Assembly (NCBI GenBank): GCA_964023275.1
Contig: OZ029919.1
Span: 5,867,950-5,931,949, forward strand
DNA length: 64,000 bases
Direction of reading: 5' to 3'
Source of the DNA: Norana najaformis
Lineage: Eukaryota > Annelida > Clitellata > Crassiclitellata > Hormogastridae
The position numbers and the translations under genes are program-made. Position 1 is the first letter of the stretch; the number at the start of each line of letters is the position of its first letter. Positions 45,323 through 60,300 of this stretch are shown one piece after another. Under the pieces are notes generated by a model, which worked only from the letters and a program-made list of their open reading frames with translations, had not been told where the DNA came from and ran no database searches.

Positions 45323-48300
45323 CTACGATCGCTGGTTGCGCAATTTCATCACATACGATGCTGACGATTTGTTCTGCTGTGGATCATCGGCCCCTGTGGC
45401 CGGAGAAGACGCAGCCGAAACCGCACCCGCTGCGGCCAAAGACGGTCCAATGGAAGGCTGAGGCACGACTGAAGTGACGAGCAGCTGCTGTGGAGCCGGA
45501 ACGGTGGACACGACCTGTGCCTGGCTGCCCTGGGAGGCAGACGCAACGACTGTGGAACCGGAAAAGCTGATTGGAGGCACCTGTCGTGCCTGTGCTTGTG
45601 CCTGCTGCACCACTTCCGCCACGGCCTTCTCGACCGGCGTCAGTGATGCAACGGCTTTGTTGCTTGTTGCCATTGTGATATGAGCACCCTGCAGCAGCTG
45701 GGAGCTGGCCGCCTGCTGCTGATGCTGCTGTTGCTGAGCGGTGGCCGGCCGGACAGTCAACTGCTGGAGTCCAGCTGGTACGACCATCGTTGTCTTTTGG
45801 ATCCCGAGAAAGGCGTCCTTGTTCTGCTTTGCGTACATCATTGCCGGAGTCGGTATCACCTTGACAGCGGTTGTCATGACAGTTGCATTCGTAACCTGGC
45901 AGAGTGACGACATCGGGATGGTAGCGACACCTGGTGACAAGCAGATGAAAAAAGTTACATCTCAAAGGACGGCCACACACCAGTCGTAAATGTTAAGAGT
46001 ACGTTTCACTTAATAAAAAAATAGTACATATGACACTTTGGATAAACAGACAGACACAGAAAAATGAAGCAGACAGATAGATCGATATTAAGACCTTAAC
46101 TTCTACCTATGATCCTTCCAGCAATGACTACCCAGTATTCAAGTATAAATTCCAAACAAAGCAATATGCATATCAGCAAGCCAAAACAAAGACAGTTTGA
46201 TTCATTTCTTGCCATTTGTGAATATCATCAACTCCTTTGAATAAAATAATGCAAACTTTTCAAACGACAGAAGAAACTTCAAAAAAAGGCTACTTACCAC
46301 TGAGGCCAGCGGATCCAGCAATCGTCACGGTTACACTGGCCTTGGAACTGGTTGCAGCGACAGTTACAGAGGCTGGCAATGTTGGCTGAGTGTTTGACTG
46401 ATGGATGATCTGTGCAGCGATGACTGTCCCCGAGGATGATGAAATTAGGTGCTGGTATCGAGTAGGAAGTGGCTGTGGCAGGAACTTCTGCTGTTGCAGA
46501 ATGACGGGAGATGACGAGACAGACTTTGCCATCGGCCCAAGAGCTGTTGTTGTGCAGAGGAAAAAATTAAACCACAGAATGTAAAACCAAGAATAACTCA
46601 TTGCTAGCACGCAACTGCTTCTTAAGTAGTTAGTGGTTGATGTATCAAGTACTTTAAAATTTACGGACGCAGCAGTCGGGAAAGACAAAGGAACAGACGA
46701 AGGGACACGATCCATCAGGACCTCAAACTACTCAAATAAGAGAGAGAGAGAAAGAGACAGAGATATGTATCATGTACTTTGAAATAAAGTACAAGTTAAA
46801 ATACTTTACAGGTATTTGATCTAAGTACAAAATACAAGAGAATGTAAACTTCACTAACTCAACAAATGCTTTTTAAGGTTTGTCTGAAAAGGAGTTGATA
46901 CAATGGGAGAATTGGAAGAATCGTTACAAGTATGCTGATCTCCTGTCTGAATTTCAGTAATGCTCATTCTTCAACCAGTCAAACAAAATCAGTCGTTAAA
47001 AACAGTGACTCGTAATTGGATTAAAAGGCCTCCTACCTGTCACCTTAGAAGCAGCGAACTGTACAGCAGGGACACGTTTGGGAACCTGAAGTTGGCGAAG
47101 CTGCTGAGGGGAATTAGCTGCCTTGCCTACAAGAGGTTTTACAGTAAAGTAATGTAATTCATATATACGTGAAGTGAATAAGGAAATGTAATGCAATTGA
47201 TTTAATGTGAAGCAATCACTGTAATGTAAAAAGCAGCTTTGAATTACAGCAAATCATGTAAAGCCCAACTTGTACGAAAGAAAGATTAATCTGAACTTTA
47301 ATTTGTAATTATTTTAAACTGCCATCGTTCACTGCATTGCTCATAGTTAGTTGTTGCCACCACCACTATCGACTGTGCACGCAGAAACGGCGGTGATCAA
47401 CACCGTAACAATTGCTGCTACTTTTAAATGCCCATATATTTCAAGATGAGTTTTAACTCATTAAGGCTTAAAAATTAATAACTGAAAAAGCAAATCCTAC
47501 CTGAAACTAATTTCGGATGTGTCACGTTAATTCCAAGACTCACGGCACTGACAGGAATCGTGACAGTTGACAATGATGCAGCTGGGGACACAGCTTTGAG
47601 TAACGTCTGGACTGATTGTGTAACAGCACTGTTGGCCACACCCTGTTGCTGCGGCTGCTGTGGTTGCTGCTGCTGCTGAAGTGTCACTCCTTCAATCTGA
47701 AAATGCAAGGGTCACCCGAAACTGTGTGAAATGGTAGCCCAATGGTCTGAGGTCTCAGCTAACAACTTGGAGTGTGCAAGTTCGAATGGTCTCCAAGAGC
47801 AAGTATCCCCTTCATGCACAGTTGCTTAGCACCATTTTTCAGGTAGCCATGACAATCTCTGCTTGTTTTAAAACCTACACACTTCAAATGGTAACATCAG
47901 AGTGATTCAAATGTAACTTTACATCATAGTTTCAGAAACAAGTAATTTCAGAATTACATGCAACGTTAGCAAAGAAGGAAATCTGGCTTACCTGTTGTTG
48001 CTGCTGCCTGGGTATCTGTTGAACGTTCAGAGATCCCTGCACGGTTGCAGTTGCTGCCGCTGTGGCTGTCTTAGCCTGGGGCTGTTTTCGAAGAAGCGCA
48101 GTCATCGGGTTCTGTGCAAATCCAGAAACAAATTCACTTATATCTTAGTATTTCAACAATGTAATGTAACCCATGTTTTACATATAACATAAGATTATAC
48201 AGCAGTACCTGCTGATGAAGTCAGACAGACAAAGCCCTGTGCATAAGAGTACCTACATTTACCTAAGGAAGTACCTGCATTTACCTAAGACAGAAGCTAC

Positions 48301-51300
48301 ATTTACCTATGACAGTACCTGCATTTTTTAATTATGACAGTACCTGTATTTATCAAAAACAGTACTCACATCTATCTAAGCATGTCAACTGTACGTGCAT
48401 TTACTTACGACAGTACCTGCATTTACTAAAGACAATACCAGCAACTACCTAATATGGTACCTACAAAGTAGTCAAAAACCCCAGTATAAGAGTTATATTT
48501 ATTAAGACAGACCTGCATTAAAGTGGGTCAGTCAGACGAAAAGGATGCCAATCAAAGACAATGCCTGCATCAAACAAAACAATCAGACCAAAGATCAGTT
48601 TAAGACAATACCTGCATCAAATGAAGTGGTCGGCCTGGTTGCAGAACGGCTGTTCCAACCCTTTGCTGTCTCATGTGAACCTGCAAACCTGGAATCGTGG
48701 CAGCATTCTGCGACTTTGTAGTGCCAGTCAGATTTAGCATCTGTTGCTGTACGGAGCCTTAACAATAATAACAATAATCTCAGCCATGCCAATTATTTTT
48801 ATAACATCAGGTCTTTTTGGTGGAATGGACTTTCTGTTCTGACTGATACGGGCATGTCACACACTTTATATCAACACATAAAAATTGTTCTGTTTCACTG
48901 AGGCTTGGCTGGGAATGCACCTGAGAAGATATCTGGAAGAGGTGCAGTGCAGAGAAGCCAAGAAAGATCATGAAGCGAAAGACGTGCTCTGCAAAGAAGC
49001 AAAGAAAGGTCATGAAGTGCATAATTAATCAGCCATGAATATAAATAAGTGAATGAAGCACCGCTGTCTACCTGCGCTCAGCTGAGGCAGTCCCACGGCT
49101 GGCTTCTGCTGCGTAACAACGAGCTGCGTGGTCGTCAGTCCTGTTGTCGCGATTACTTGCGCCAGTGACCTAGCATCCTGAGCACTGATGTTGATGGTAC
49201 TGTGGCTGATTGCAGGCGCCACAGCATCTCGTATAGTCAGTGGAACCACGTTGCGTATCGCTCTCACCGTCTGGTTTATGTTTGTCGGCAGATTCTAAAA
49301 TGACAAATATCAGCTTCATGCACTTGAGGCAAAAGATACATAAGTTTGACAAAAATTCTAAGTAATCAAAAAACATATGCATGCATATATCAAGCATTCC
49401 AGCCAGACTGGTCTAGCCTCACAATTACTAACTAAAACAGCACGACAAAGTTTGATTTATGTATTGTACCTATCAACAATCTGGTTACCTAACCTTCTTG
49501 CATAGACTAATTATACAAGAAATCCAAGCAGCTCAGCCACTAAGTACATGAAACTAGAGTTTCCCATATTAATCTTTGTTACAATATTTGAGTTTTATAC
49601 CATTCTGGTGCCAGGAAAGGTACCTCATATACAAGACTCACAGGATCAAGGATCCAAAATTTCAAGTTTCACTAATAAGTGGCAACTTTTCCAGTTTTCT
49701 TGGCACTGTTTTCTTTTCTTCTTAACAAATTTAACGCCATTCAGGCTAGCACAGGCAGCACTTTTGCAAGGTACGTTAAAGGTGCTGTACTAAGTGTCTT
49801 GATAACTAACTAATAAACTAACTAACTAATTAACTGACAGATACACAATAAGTTCTGTTGACAGCGTCTTGATGGATAACTTAGAAAGGACATACGACAA
49901 GCGCTGCCGATGTCACCACAGTCTGAGGTCGGTTCAGTCCGGATGCCTGAGTTACCACAATGCCAGCCATTGTCAGATTTCGAGCGAGGGAAACGCTTGT
50001 CACACCAGATGCTGCACTGCCAACCACTTTATGCAGACTGGTTGTCTGCAAACAGAAAACCCAAACACTGTTACTGAAACACTGCAGTATACTCATACTT
50101 TATTTTATTTATATATTTATTAAAAGCACTTATCACGCATGAAAGGTCAGTAAATTTGAATCGAAGGCGTGGAAAGATTGTTCCTAACTCCAAAGCAGGC
50201 AACTTGTCCTACTGTAGCTAAAAACATGGCTAACAACCATGATCAGCCAACCACCAACAAGTAGGTTGGCCAATAAAATACTCATTAAATCTTTTACAAG
50301 TAAAACAAAAATGATAATTCAGTAAAATTACTGAATAGGAACAAACGTCAGCAGCAATGACTCAAGCAAACCTCTGCAACATGTGTATATAAAAAGTGTA
50401 AAACCAGATGGATCATAAAGGGAAATAAATGCACAGTATAATCAACATAATCAACGAAACACCTGCCTCTCTCCGTATATATATATATCCTATATATATA
50501 TTTAATACTATATAACATGCTATATTATGTGTTAACTCCGTCTCTGCAATGTTCGGGTGGTGCAAGTCCAAAGCATGGATAAAGGAAGGGGGTAATGCTA
50601 TCTTTGTTATGACATGGCGTCGTCAAACAGAATCTACCACTATGTACATATATATATATACACGCACACACACACACACACACATGCATATTATTATTCT
50701 TGTTATTATTATAAAAAGACTTCTAAAGCACAAGTTAATACAACCCAAACATCACAATGCACTAAAACACTGCAAATGTATGTAGAGAACTATAACGTAC
50801 TAACCAGTAACGCTGAGGGTCCACTGGCAACAGCCTGCAACTGTTGTCCTGTTGCCTGTACTATGGTCATCTGCTGTTGTCTGTTGTCCTGGCCAGCAAG
50901 TGGTGCACTGACAACTGCAGCAGGTGCAGCTGGTACAACGTGTTGTCCTGGCACTAGCTGTTGCTGCGTCTGCAGTATCGCCTGGGTAGGCTGCTGTCCA
51001 GTCTGAATGACCACCGGCGTTCCTGGTGCCTGCTGGGTGGCCAACCTCAGCTGAGTATTGACCACAGATGGCATCACAGGCTGTTGGTCACCAGCAGCTG
51101 CCTGAAAAAATTCAATTAGTGTTTCACTTGGCAGCCTGACCATAGCAATAGCCTTGTTACCCAAGCTCTCAACAACCTTGTTACCCAAGCCCTTAAGAGC
51201 CTGGTTACCCAAGCCCTCAACAGTCTGATTACTCAAGCTCTCAACAGCCTTGTTACCCAAGCCCTTAATAGCCTGGTTAACCAATCTCTCACCCACCTGG

Positions 51301-54300
51301 TTACCCAAGCTCTCGACAGCCTTGTTACCCAAGCCCTTAATAGCCTGGTTAACCAATCTCTCACCCATCTGGTTACCCAAGCTCTCGACAGCCTTGTTAC
51401 CCAAGCTCTCAACAACCTTGTTACCCAAGTTTTCAAATGCCTAGTTATCAAAACTCTCAACAGCCTTGTTACCCAAGTTTTCAAACGCCTGTTTATCAAA
51501 ACTCTCAATAGCCTGGTCACCCAAGCTCTCAACAGCTGCCCTTCATTCTCATCAGACTGACCCTAGGAATTGAACAGACTGCGATTGTGCTTTGATTACC
51601 ATCAACTGACGCCTATAGCTTCATAATAAAGAACACAGATGTTCTTAGATTAGGTCAAGTGGTGATCCACAGCAAAAGTAGTACTTACTGTGGTAGCTGG
51701 GGCCGGGGCCTGCTTCTTATCTTTAGCAAGGCGTTCTGCACGCATGGCGGCAATCTGAAGCGGTGACACAGGCTGGTCATAATTCAGGTTTAAATCAGCC
51801 AGTGCCGCAATGTGCTTAGTGTTCCTTGTTCCACCGACGGTCGTAGAAGATGGCAGCGACAGTGCCGACGAGCGCTTCAGAGGGAGGCTTTTTAGTGCTT
51901 CAATGTGCAGCATGAAGCACGTTGTCATAGCACGGCTGTTGTCCTGAACGTACAACTGATTGGTTCGCATCGGCTGGTTGTTTTTCGTCTACAATTTAAA
52001 TGTATTGTAAGTCAGACACTGCACTATAATGTCATCTAATTAGGTGGAGATTTATATAATCAAATATTCTATGCAGTTTTATTAGTAACAAAGAATAATA
52101 TCTAGTTCAAAACAGGTGACACTTTGGCATGTCAACAGCTAGCATACCTTCTGGCTACTGATATCCTCATTATCTTAGCATTTCGAGGCAAATTGCTAAT
52201 TTTTGGCTAAGACAAGTACTTTTTATCTAGTAAAAAAATCCAGTATATTTTCCTAACAGTTTTATTTCTAAAATCTCAGAAAACTATGTCCTTTTTTTGG
52301 TGACTGTGTGGATGTGGCTGTCAGCACCACGCAAAGAGGTGTACAGCTCAGAAGACTTGACCACAGCAGTTGTACACAGGCTGAGAAGGTCGTTTTTTCT
52401 TTACATATCTGGCGTACATCACATACGATGACCAGCAGAAGCACTCAAAGCAGTTCAACTACAAGGGCCTCCTATCAATTTCCACTATGAATTTCTACTA
52501 TGAATTTCCATAAGCCGTTGGTCACTGAAATGGCATAAAAGAATTATGGCTCATTGGTAAACAACTGGCCTATCCTACACAGAACATTTGTGTGGCAAAC
52601 CACCCCTTCGGATTTGCCATATCTCCATTTCCCTCTCCCTCCCATGTCCTTCCCCTCTCCTTGTCCCTCTTCCAATATTCCCAATTCTACCCTGACCACC
52701 CTTGTCCATCACTACATCTGGCCTTCCCAATGGCTTCCCCAATCCACCCAAGGACTCTACTAAATGGACCAAAAATCATATATGTACCTGCCTAAGCCTT
52801 TTATTGTATAGGTTTCATGTAATGTAACATAAATAGACAATTACATAGTCTCTTCTAAGTACCTTTCACAGGCTCTGCATAAATTCCTATTAGAAGTGTG
52901 TTAGTACTTTAAAAAAACTGAAGATTCTGAGCAAGTGAAGCAGACAACAGACCTTGTACAGCCCTTTGTTTGACTTCTTCAGTTTACGAGGGTTGATGTC
53001 GTAGAGGAATTTCCCTTCCTCCCGAGGCTGAATAACGTTATCGAATCGGTTCTTGCACTGTTTTGGTGTTCTGTAGGTACGGCTGCACACATTGACAATG
53101 TCAGATATTACTTCCCAGTTAGAACTGTGTGTTGACAAGGTTTCCAAAGGAGATATGACTGGAAGATCTTGATGCATCTGGTAAGCCTGCAGAAATGTAA
53201 AGTAACCATACGTTTAGGTGCAAAATATAGGAAAACATATAAATGATTAGACACAATATCTTTATCTACAACATCTCTTAGGAAATCAGAGGTTCACACC
53301 TTTGGACTCACTTTGCTCCTTTCAGAAGAGACATCAAATATGTCATATGTATTCCAGTTTCAGGTCAGCAGGTCAGAAATCATTATGCCCTGCTGCTCGT
53401 GGGGATTTCCAGGTTCCTCTCTTCCACACATCATCAGTACTGTGACCACTGTGACCCAGTCACGCCTATGATTCCTCGCTCAGTTGATGGGCATGGCATG
53501 TTAACAAATGCATTACTTACTTACTTACTTAATACAGGCTCGTGGAAGTTCTCATGCATCAGACTTCTTCTTGGAACAACTTTGCATTAAATATATGTAC
53601 TGGTTTGTGTGATCCAGCTGAACACACATCCTCAGTTAATCGTCAGTCTCACCTGTTCAGACCAGTTAGCTGGTTAAGCAGCACCTTTGTCAGATGTTTC
53701 AAGGGCATTATATAAATGTTTTACATTACATTACAAGCAGTACAGAACAGGTAATCACATTCACAGTTTACACAAAAATGTCTTTATTTTCAAACAAACT
53801 CAACAACGACCAACCGAGTTTAAAATTCTAGATTGTTTACATGTGCATAAGTTCTCTCAGGCCTGTTTTACAATTTGAGAATAACATAACATTATGCTAG
53901 ATAGCACCACTGCATCACTGACCTGCAGCAGTGCCCAGTCTTCGTGGATCAACCAGTCTGGTTGATCGCTCGGTGGTTCTGGCATCGGTCGAACTGGGAC
54001 CATGGCTGATGACTTCAGTGCTTTCGTCTGGCCCTGCTTCAGCAGCCGTGACTCTCGCTCACAGCGGACGAGAGCCAGTGGTCGCTCAAACAACGAGCGT
54101 GGCACTAACTGCTGCTCCTCTCGATGAACTTTCACCCTCCGAGCTGAACAACAACAAAAACACATTAACAGGCATACTACATACTTACATATGTGTCTAT
54201 ACAAGTACATCTAGAAAAATATTCTCAAGTGCTGAAGAAGATAAAGCACATTTAATTACCAGCATACTGTCAAATATAGGTGTCTCCAAGTCATGTATAT

Positions 54301-57300
54301 TTGCGAACAGTGTGAACATGGCTTAAGAGAGAAGGTTCTGGAAGGAACGAAGGTGTTGTTAATGTACAAGAAGGCTCTAACTACCCCCCAGTTGCTTTGT
54401 ATGAGAATCTACAGGATGGGCATTTACTAAAACCCCTCTAAAATAGAAATAACCCTTTCCATAAAGTCTTCCATTTTTTAGTCAGTTTTAGTTTGGTTCC
54501 AAATAATCAAAGATTTACTCGGCAACTGTCAGCTGCTTACTGTTTGTGTTGTCCATTTTCATTCGTTTGTGGCCTTTCTTCACGTAAACTTGTGGCAGTT
54601 GGCTCTCCGACATGACTGACGGCTCGTAAAGGAAATGCAGAGAAATGTCAACATAGACATCAGAATCATCTTGTGGAGGTGTTGGTGGCATCCACAGCTG
54701 AAAACAAAAACAAAATAAACAAAACATTTACACCAGTCATCACGTCCAGGTAGTGCAGCGCTGCTGTCAGTTTATCCACAAATCCGTAGTTTGATGGATA
54801 CTCGTAACTCATTATTTCATTCCGTCTTATGGATGGACTTTGATAATCGTATAAACACAAGGCCAGTTATGCTAATATTAGACCAGGATGGAGAACTGTT
54901 GGTTGGGTTCGATGTGTGTGTGAGAGTCTGCCAATGGTCACTTTTCCTTCACCATTCTTTTGCATTTGAACTGATCATCTTAACAACTCTAACTCTCGTT
55001 TAGGAAGCAACAGTATAATTGAAGATGTCATGGTTGGCAAGTGCATTCGTTTCACAAAATTTTTAGGCAAACACAGCTTACCGGCATTTGTTCACCTGTA
55101 ACGTCTGACACAAACACCTGTGACGAACAAAAAAGCCCAGAGATGTACCATAAACGCGCAACGATTTTCACAAACGTAGTTGCCTTGTGAACAACAAGGT
55201 CTATCAAAAAATCAACATCTGGATGATCTTCTTTAGAGTAGGCATTCATCAACAGAAATGGCCACCACAATATCTAAAACTGTCTCAAATCTAATCTATC
55301 TAATCTAATGACTTCTACTGTATAGTGCCATTATCATAATGCCCAAGGCATCAATCAATGGTTGCTTCAAGTGACATTGTAATCAAAATCATAATCCACT
55401 CGAGGAGCAAAGGCAAGACACATTACTAAATCAATTCCATAGGTATCTCAATCAGGACACTAAAGATGTAACACTACATCTCATATGGGCCTCTCAAACC
55501 TCTAATGAATAATAACACAGTACAATGAGGTCACATCCCTCAACCATTACACCACCCACAAAGCATTTAGCCTAAAATCTAAATATGGAGTCAAGATGAC
55601 ACCACAGACTGTGACAAAGATCATGCCCTGGTTTGACGGCTTTCTCTTTACCTGTTTATTTTCTCTATCCATGGGATAGGTAAGCAATAGATTGTTGTCT
55701 TCCTCTTCTTTTTCCGAATCTCTGGCCATCGTTTCCTCCTCCTCCGATTCCACCTTAATCTCTGATTCTAGTTTCCGCTTATTTTGATTTGCCAACTTCA
55801 GCATAGAATCACGATCATCCTTCAAACAAGACAACGATTCGTCAATAGTTAAAGAAAGCATCATTAAGTCAATACCAGCACAGCCTCAGTCAAAGAGAAG
55901 TTGTCAAGTTTTACAAAAGGTGCACATAGCATCCAACACCAGAAGGAGAGGTAATTTTTCTAAACAGGACTAAATTTGCGATCCAAGTGCCTAGCCACGT
56001 TTAATCAGAATTTGTGTCATGACGAAAATGTTACAATTAGGCTCCAGTGTAACTTAATTACCACAGCTACATCACATCAATCGACAGTTTTTTAAGGGTA
56101 AAGACAAAATCTGCCATCTCTCCTGTTAGCCTTTTTACACCTCACCAAGGAACAGTCTCACATTTATTCAAACTGGAAAAACATAAGAAATAGGAAATTC
56201 AGCAGTTAAAAATATGTTGCAAAGACATAAAACAAGTCTTCCTAACCTCTTGTTTGGCAATATTCTTTGACAACATTTCCAAATTACGCTCAATGAATGA
56301 AACAGCATATTCCTCAATCTGTTAACGTAAAACAAGCTCATTTATTATTTTGATCAACATAATTAATTATAGAATCAACTATCAGAAGTTATCTTCTGTG
56401 ACAGAAAAATTTGATTTTGCTTTTAATATAAACAAGTAGATAACAAAATCAATAATAGCAATTCACTGTCGTTAAAGAGAATCTTGATTAGGAATATTAC
56501 CCACACAAAACTAAGAACAAAATTATCAGCCAACAGAATAAAGGACACAACTTCTGTTCTATTTTGGAAGCGGGCATTCTTGCACAAGACAATAGAATAG
56601 CGCCATTGAAAGACCTTGAAAGATCTCAGAATGTGCACATCACATGTTCCTACATAGGTCTATTTCCTTATACGCATTTACAGTATTAAAATGCTGAATA
56701 CACAGTATGTCATTAAAACTTTCTAAAATGTATAAATTTACGCAATAAATGCCATTAAAGCTGTTCTAAAAGAACATTTTAAAGAACTACGAAACATCCC
56801 TAAGCCCAACGAAACATTAGTAGACAGTGGTGGGGATTGTCTCAGCTACATGATGAAACTGGTTGCCTTTTGAAACTAGTAACTTTTGACTTGCTCTTAA
56901 GCTTAACTTGTACCTTATGTTTACATTGTATCTGTTTACATTATATTTGTTTACATTGTATTTGTTTACATTGTATTTATTACAATGTATTTGTAATTGT
57001 ATTGTTGCAGTGATTTGTCATGTCTTGAACTGACTTACATAAGATGTAAATATTACATTATGTCTTAAAATAAGGAGACTTCTATTATGCTACTTTACAG
57101 TAGTTGCGCTATTATGCTATATTGTTAATGATGTATTGTTAACTGCTCATAAAGTATTGTTAATTGCTATTGTTAATTAAGTAACTAAGATACCTCCGAT
57201 AACTTGACTGCATCTGGTGAAGCTGCTTTATCAGCTTCTGCTTTCAAGATCTTAAGCACAGCCTCTCCACCATCCTCTGGACCAGATACATCGCTCTGAT

Positions 57301-60300
57301 CCTTCACAAGCTGGGCGGCCTCAGCATCTTCAGCATCTTCCACGGAATGCAAAGCCTAAAGTACACACATACAAAGTCATCTTTGCCTCTGGGGAAAATT
57401 TAAGCATAGTTGTATGTATATATGTCTGTCTGTAGGCATGTCTGCAGGTAATTGTAATAGTAATCACAAATACATATATATAGGGCCACTTCAAGAGAAG
57501 CTCACACAGACGTGTTTGTTTGTTACATATGTATACCTTATGTATTCATGTATGTACATATGTACATATATTCGACCTCTAAACAAGAATCGTATCTGAG
57601 AGGCTCAAAGCTGCATAACGTATTTTGCAAAGCACTCACTCGTCCAATCAGTAATTGACACATAGGAAATTCCTGCAGTTCTATCTGATACATAAAAATC
57701 ACATACCAGTTCAAACATCTCTTCTGGAAACTCAATCAGATTGCCGTCGGCTTGATACAATGTTGGCAACTCGCTGTCAACTAATTCTTCCACCAAAGAA
57801 GATTTTCTAAATAACTGGCTCAAAGTTTCCTAAAAATAAAAATAATACAAAACACATCATTATCATTTTTCTTAACACCGACCAGTTAATAAACTATCAC
57901 TGCATTTCCATTACTTATCCGACTTTATTAACAAAGTAAAAAACGTAAATCTCCTATCGCTAGAGCAGAATATAGGGAGACACTCATTTCTCACTTTTTC
58001 ATGCCTGAGCCAGCAATGGTGGAATCCCATGGTCCAGGACACAGGGTCAGTGCACTGCAGGACTTGCCTCTTACTTACCAGCTTATGCTGGTACCAAATA
58101 ATACTGCTTAGTGACAGAGGCACATGTGTGCAAACAACTTACCCAAGGTAGTTACAAGGAATCTGCCAAGCAGGCATGAACCTGCAATCTTTTGATGACA
58201 GACAACATAGCCCACACAGATACGCATTAGGCACAAAACAACCAATACGAACTTTCACCTCCCAAACATGTGAGACCGACTAACTTGTTCAATAAATAAT
58301 TTCCAGATCATAGGCCAAGTCCAACTGAGACACAAACTGCATAGCCTGAGTTTTACCAACACCCATTTTAGAATTTTCTGTTGCCAGTTTAAAGCATAGG
58401 CAAGGGAAACCAGATAAAACTTGCATGAAACTCTCAAGACAGTCATCATATACCAATTGGCCTGTACTGACCTGAGTGTAAGTGGCTCCAACATGAGAAA
58501 TAATTCCCTTCTGTAGGATGCCTTCATGAGATAACAGCAACTCTTCAATAGTGTCCTGAGTTATAAATCTACCAAAAACCAAATAAAATAATGCATCCAG
58601 AAATCATAAGACTGCTGAGATCATGCTAATATATTTAGGAATCAAACACTAGCCAACAGCGACTTCATTTCTTCCACCTAATCACTCACTCCCTACTAGC
58701 TCACATACATTCAAACTCACTTATAGGTAAAGGTAACATTATTGTTCACATGCCTCTACAGAAAGGCCTCAGAAGCAACAAAGGACCTTTCAGGAGGGGT
58801 GCAAACACATCCACGGCAATTCAGCAGATTAAAAACCCCAATTCTGTTGGAACTCATCTACCAAACCAAGATATATGGCAGGCAAAGTTGGGCCAGATGG
58901 CTTGGTATTCTGCGGAACAGTCACCCTTCTCAGTACTAACTCCATTTAATATTCTTCACTGTGCCTGCCAGTGTCATATGCACAGCATTAAGCCACAACT
59001 CTATCACTTCATATGCATTTGACTCTGTTCAGCACATCAGGAAACTGCCTTAAAATGCATTTGTTTACATTAGTTAGACAGTCGTGTATAACACTTTTGG
59101 TACATACATACATACATATATTGTAACTGTAATTAGTAACTTCTAATGTGCCGGTGTCTAATGCACAAGGCATCAACTGACGGTGCACCAAAGCCAAGCC
59201 GCAATCAGGTCAACATCCAGAAGGTCAGTCCGCTAACACAGAGGGGCAGCCTACAGTGGATGAGCAATTTGAAAAAAATTGAAAAATACATACATACACA
59301 CACAGATACAAAAATATTTTGAATGGCCTGAAACTTACCTAAAGACAGTTAAACTGGATGCTTGGGCCATCGCATGCAGCATCTGGTCTGCATGTCGCTT
59401 CATAGATGGACTGAGATCAACATCAAACAGCACAATTGCATCTGCACTGGGCCACTCGCATCCGGGGAGGAAAGGTGCTCGTGACGAAATCAGAAGACAA
59501 CAGATCTTCGGGTTCGTATTGAACCGTTGCACCAGCAGATGACGCTTCTCAGCCTAACATGTAACGTAATTGCAACATGATGAAAAGTAGACTGCAGGAG
59601 ATCCTGGTCTTCAATTAGATGTCACTGCTAAGAAACATTCAGAAGCTTCAAAAGACTTGAAGTGGTATTGCCAGTCAACATAAACACCTCTCAAGAGCTA
59701 TCTTGAAGAGGCACTATATAATGTGCCGTTACGACTATGAAGCGCGCATGTGGAATTTGACAGGCAGCACCCTCACGACACACCTTACGCAGCATAACTG
59801 GACAGACTTATTGGAATTTCATTACTAGAAGAGATGGATTATCTGGACTTCACGGTGGTGACCATTCAGGCTATTCACCTTTGAGTCCTAGCTTCAAAAC
59901 CCAGTGCCAGATGTGACAGGAATGACTATCATCGCTGCTGCTTCCATGCCAGCAAGTTATGAAGTTAACTGTACATGAAACTCTGCAATAAAGGCTTAGG
60001 TGAATTCCTGTTGACAGTTTTAACAATAATGACAGTCCACTAACAAGTAATAATAAAAAAGTAATAACAATATAATAAGAATAAACAATAATAAAATAGT
60101 AAAAATAAAAAAATGTGGTGTTGGCTGACCTTAGTGCTGCCATCTATGCGTACGTAGAGCAGCATGCAAGCGTCCAGATAGGCCTCCAGCAAGTCCAGCA
60201 TATGCGTCATATGGGACAGGATCACAACACGTCGCTGGTCTGAAATCAGCTGCTTCATCAGCAAGTCAACCAGCTGCAGCTTACCTGCAAAATTCATTCC

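Noticed and set aside
47735..47855. Functional tRNA gene
   Set aside because: A- and B-box-like motifs are present, but no cloverleaf with a proper acceptor stem could be drawn and the sequence continues into a SINE body shared with other copies.
58289..58471. Open frame running on past the EP400 exon ending at 58472
   Set aside because: A good CAG/GTCAGT donor closes the exon, the downstream peptide has no EP400 counterpart, and the next exon (57829) joins in phase.
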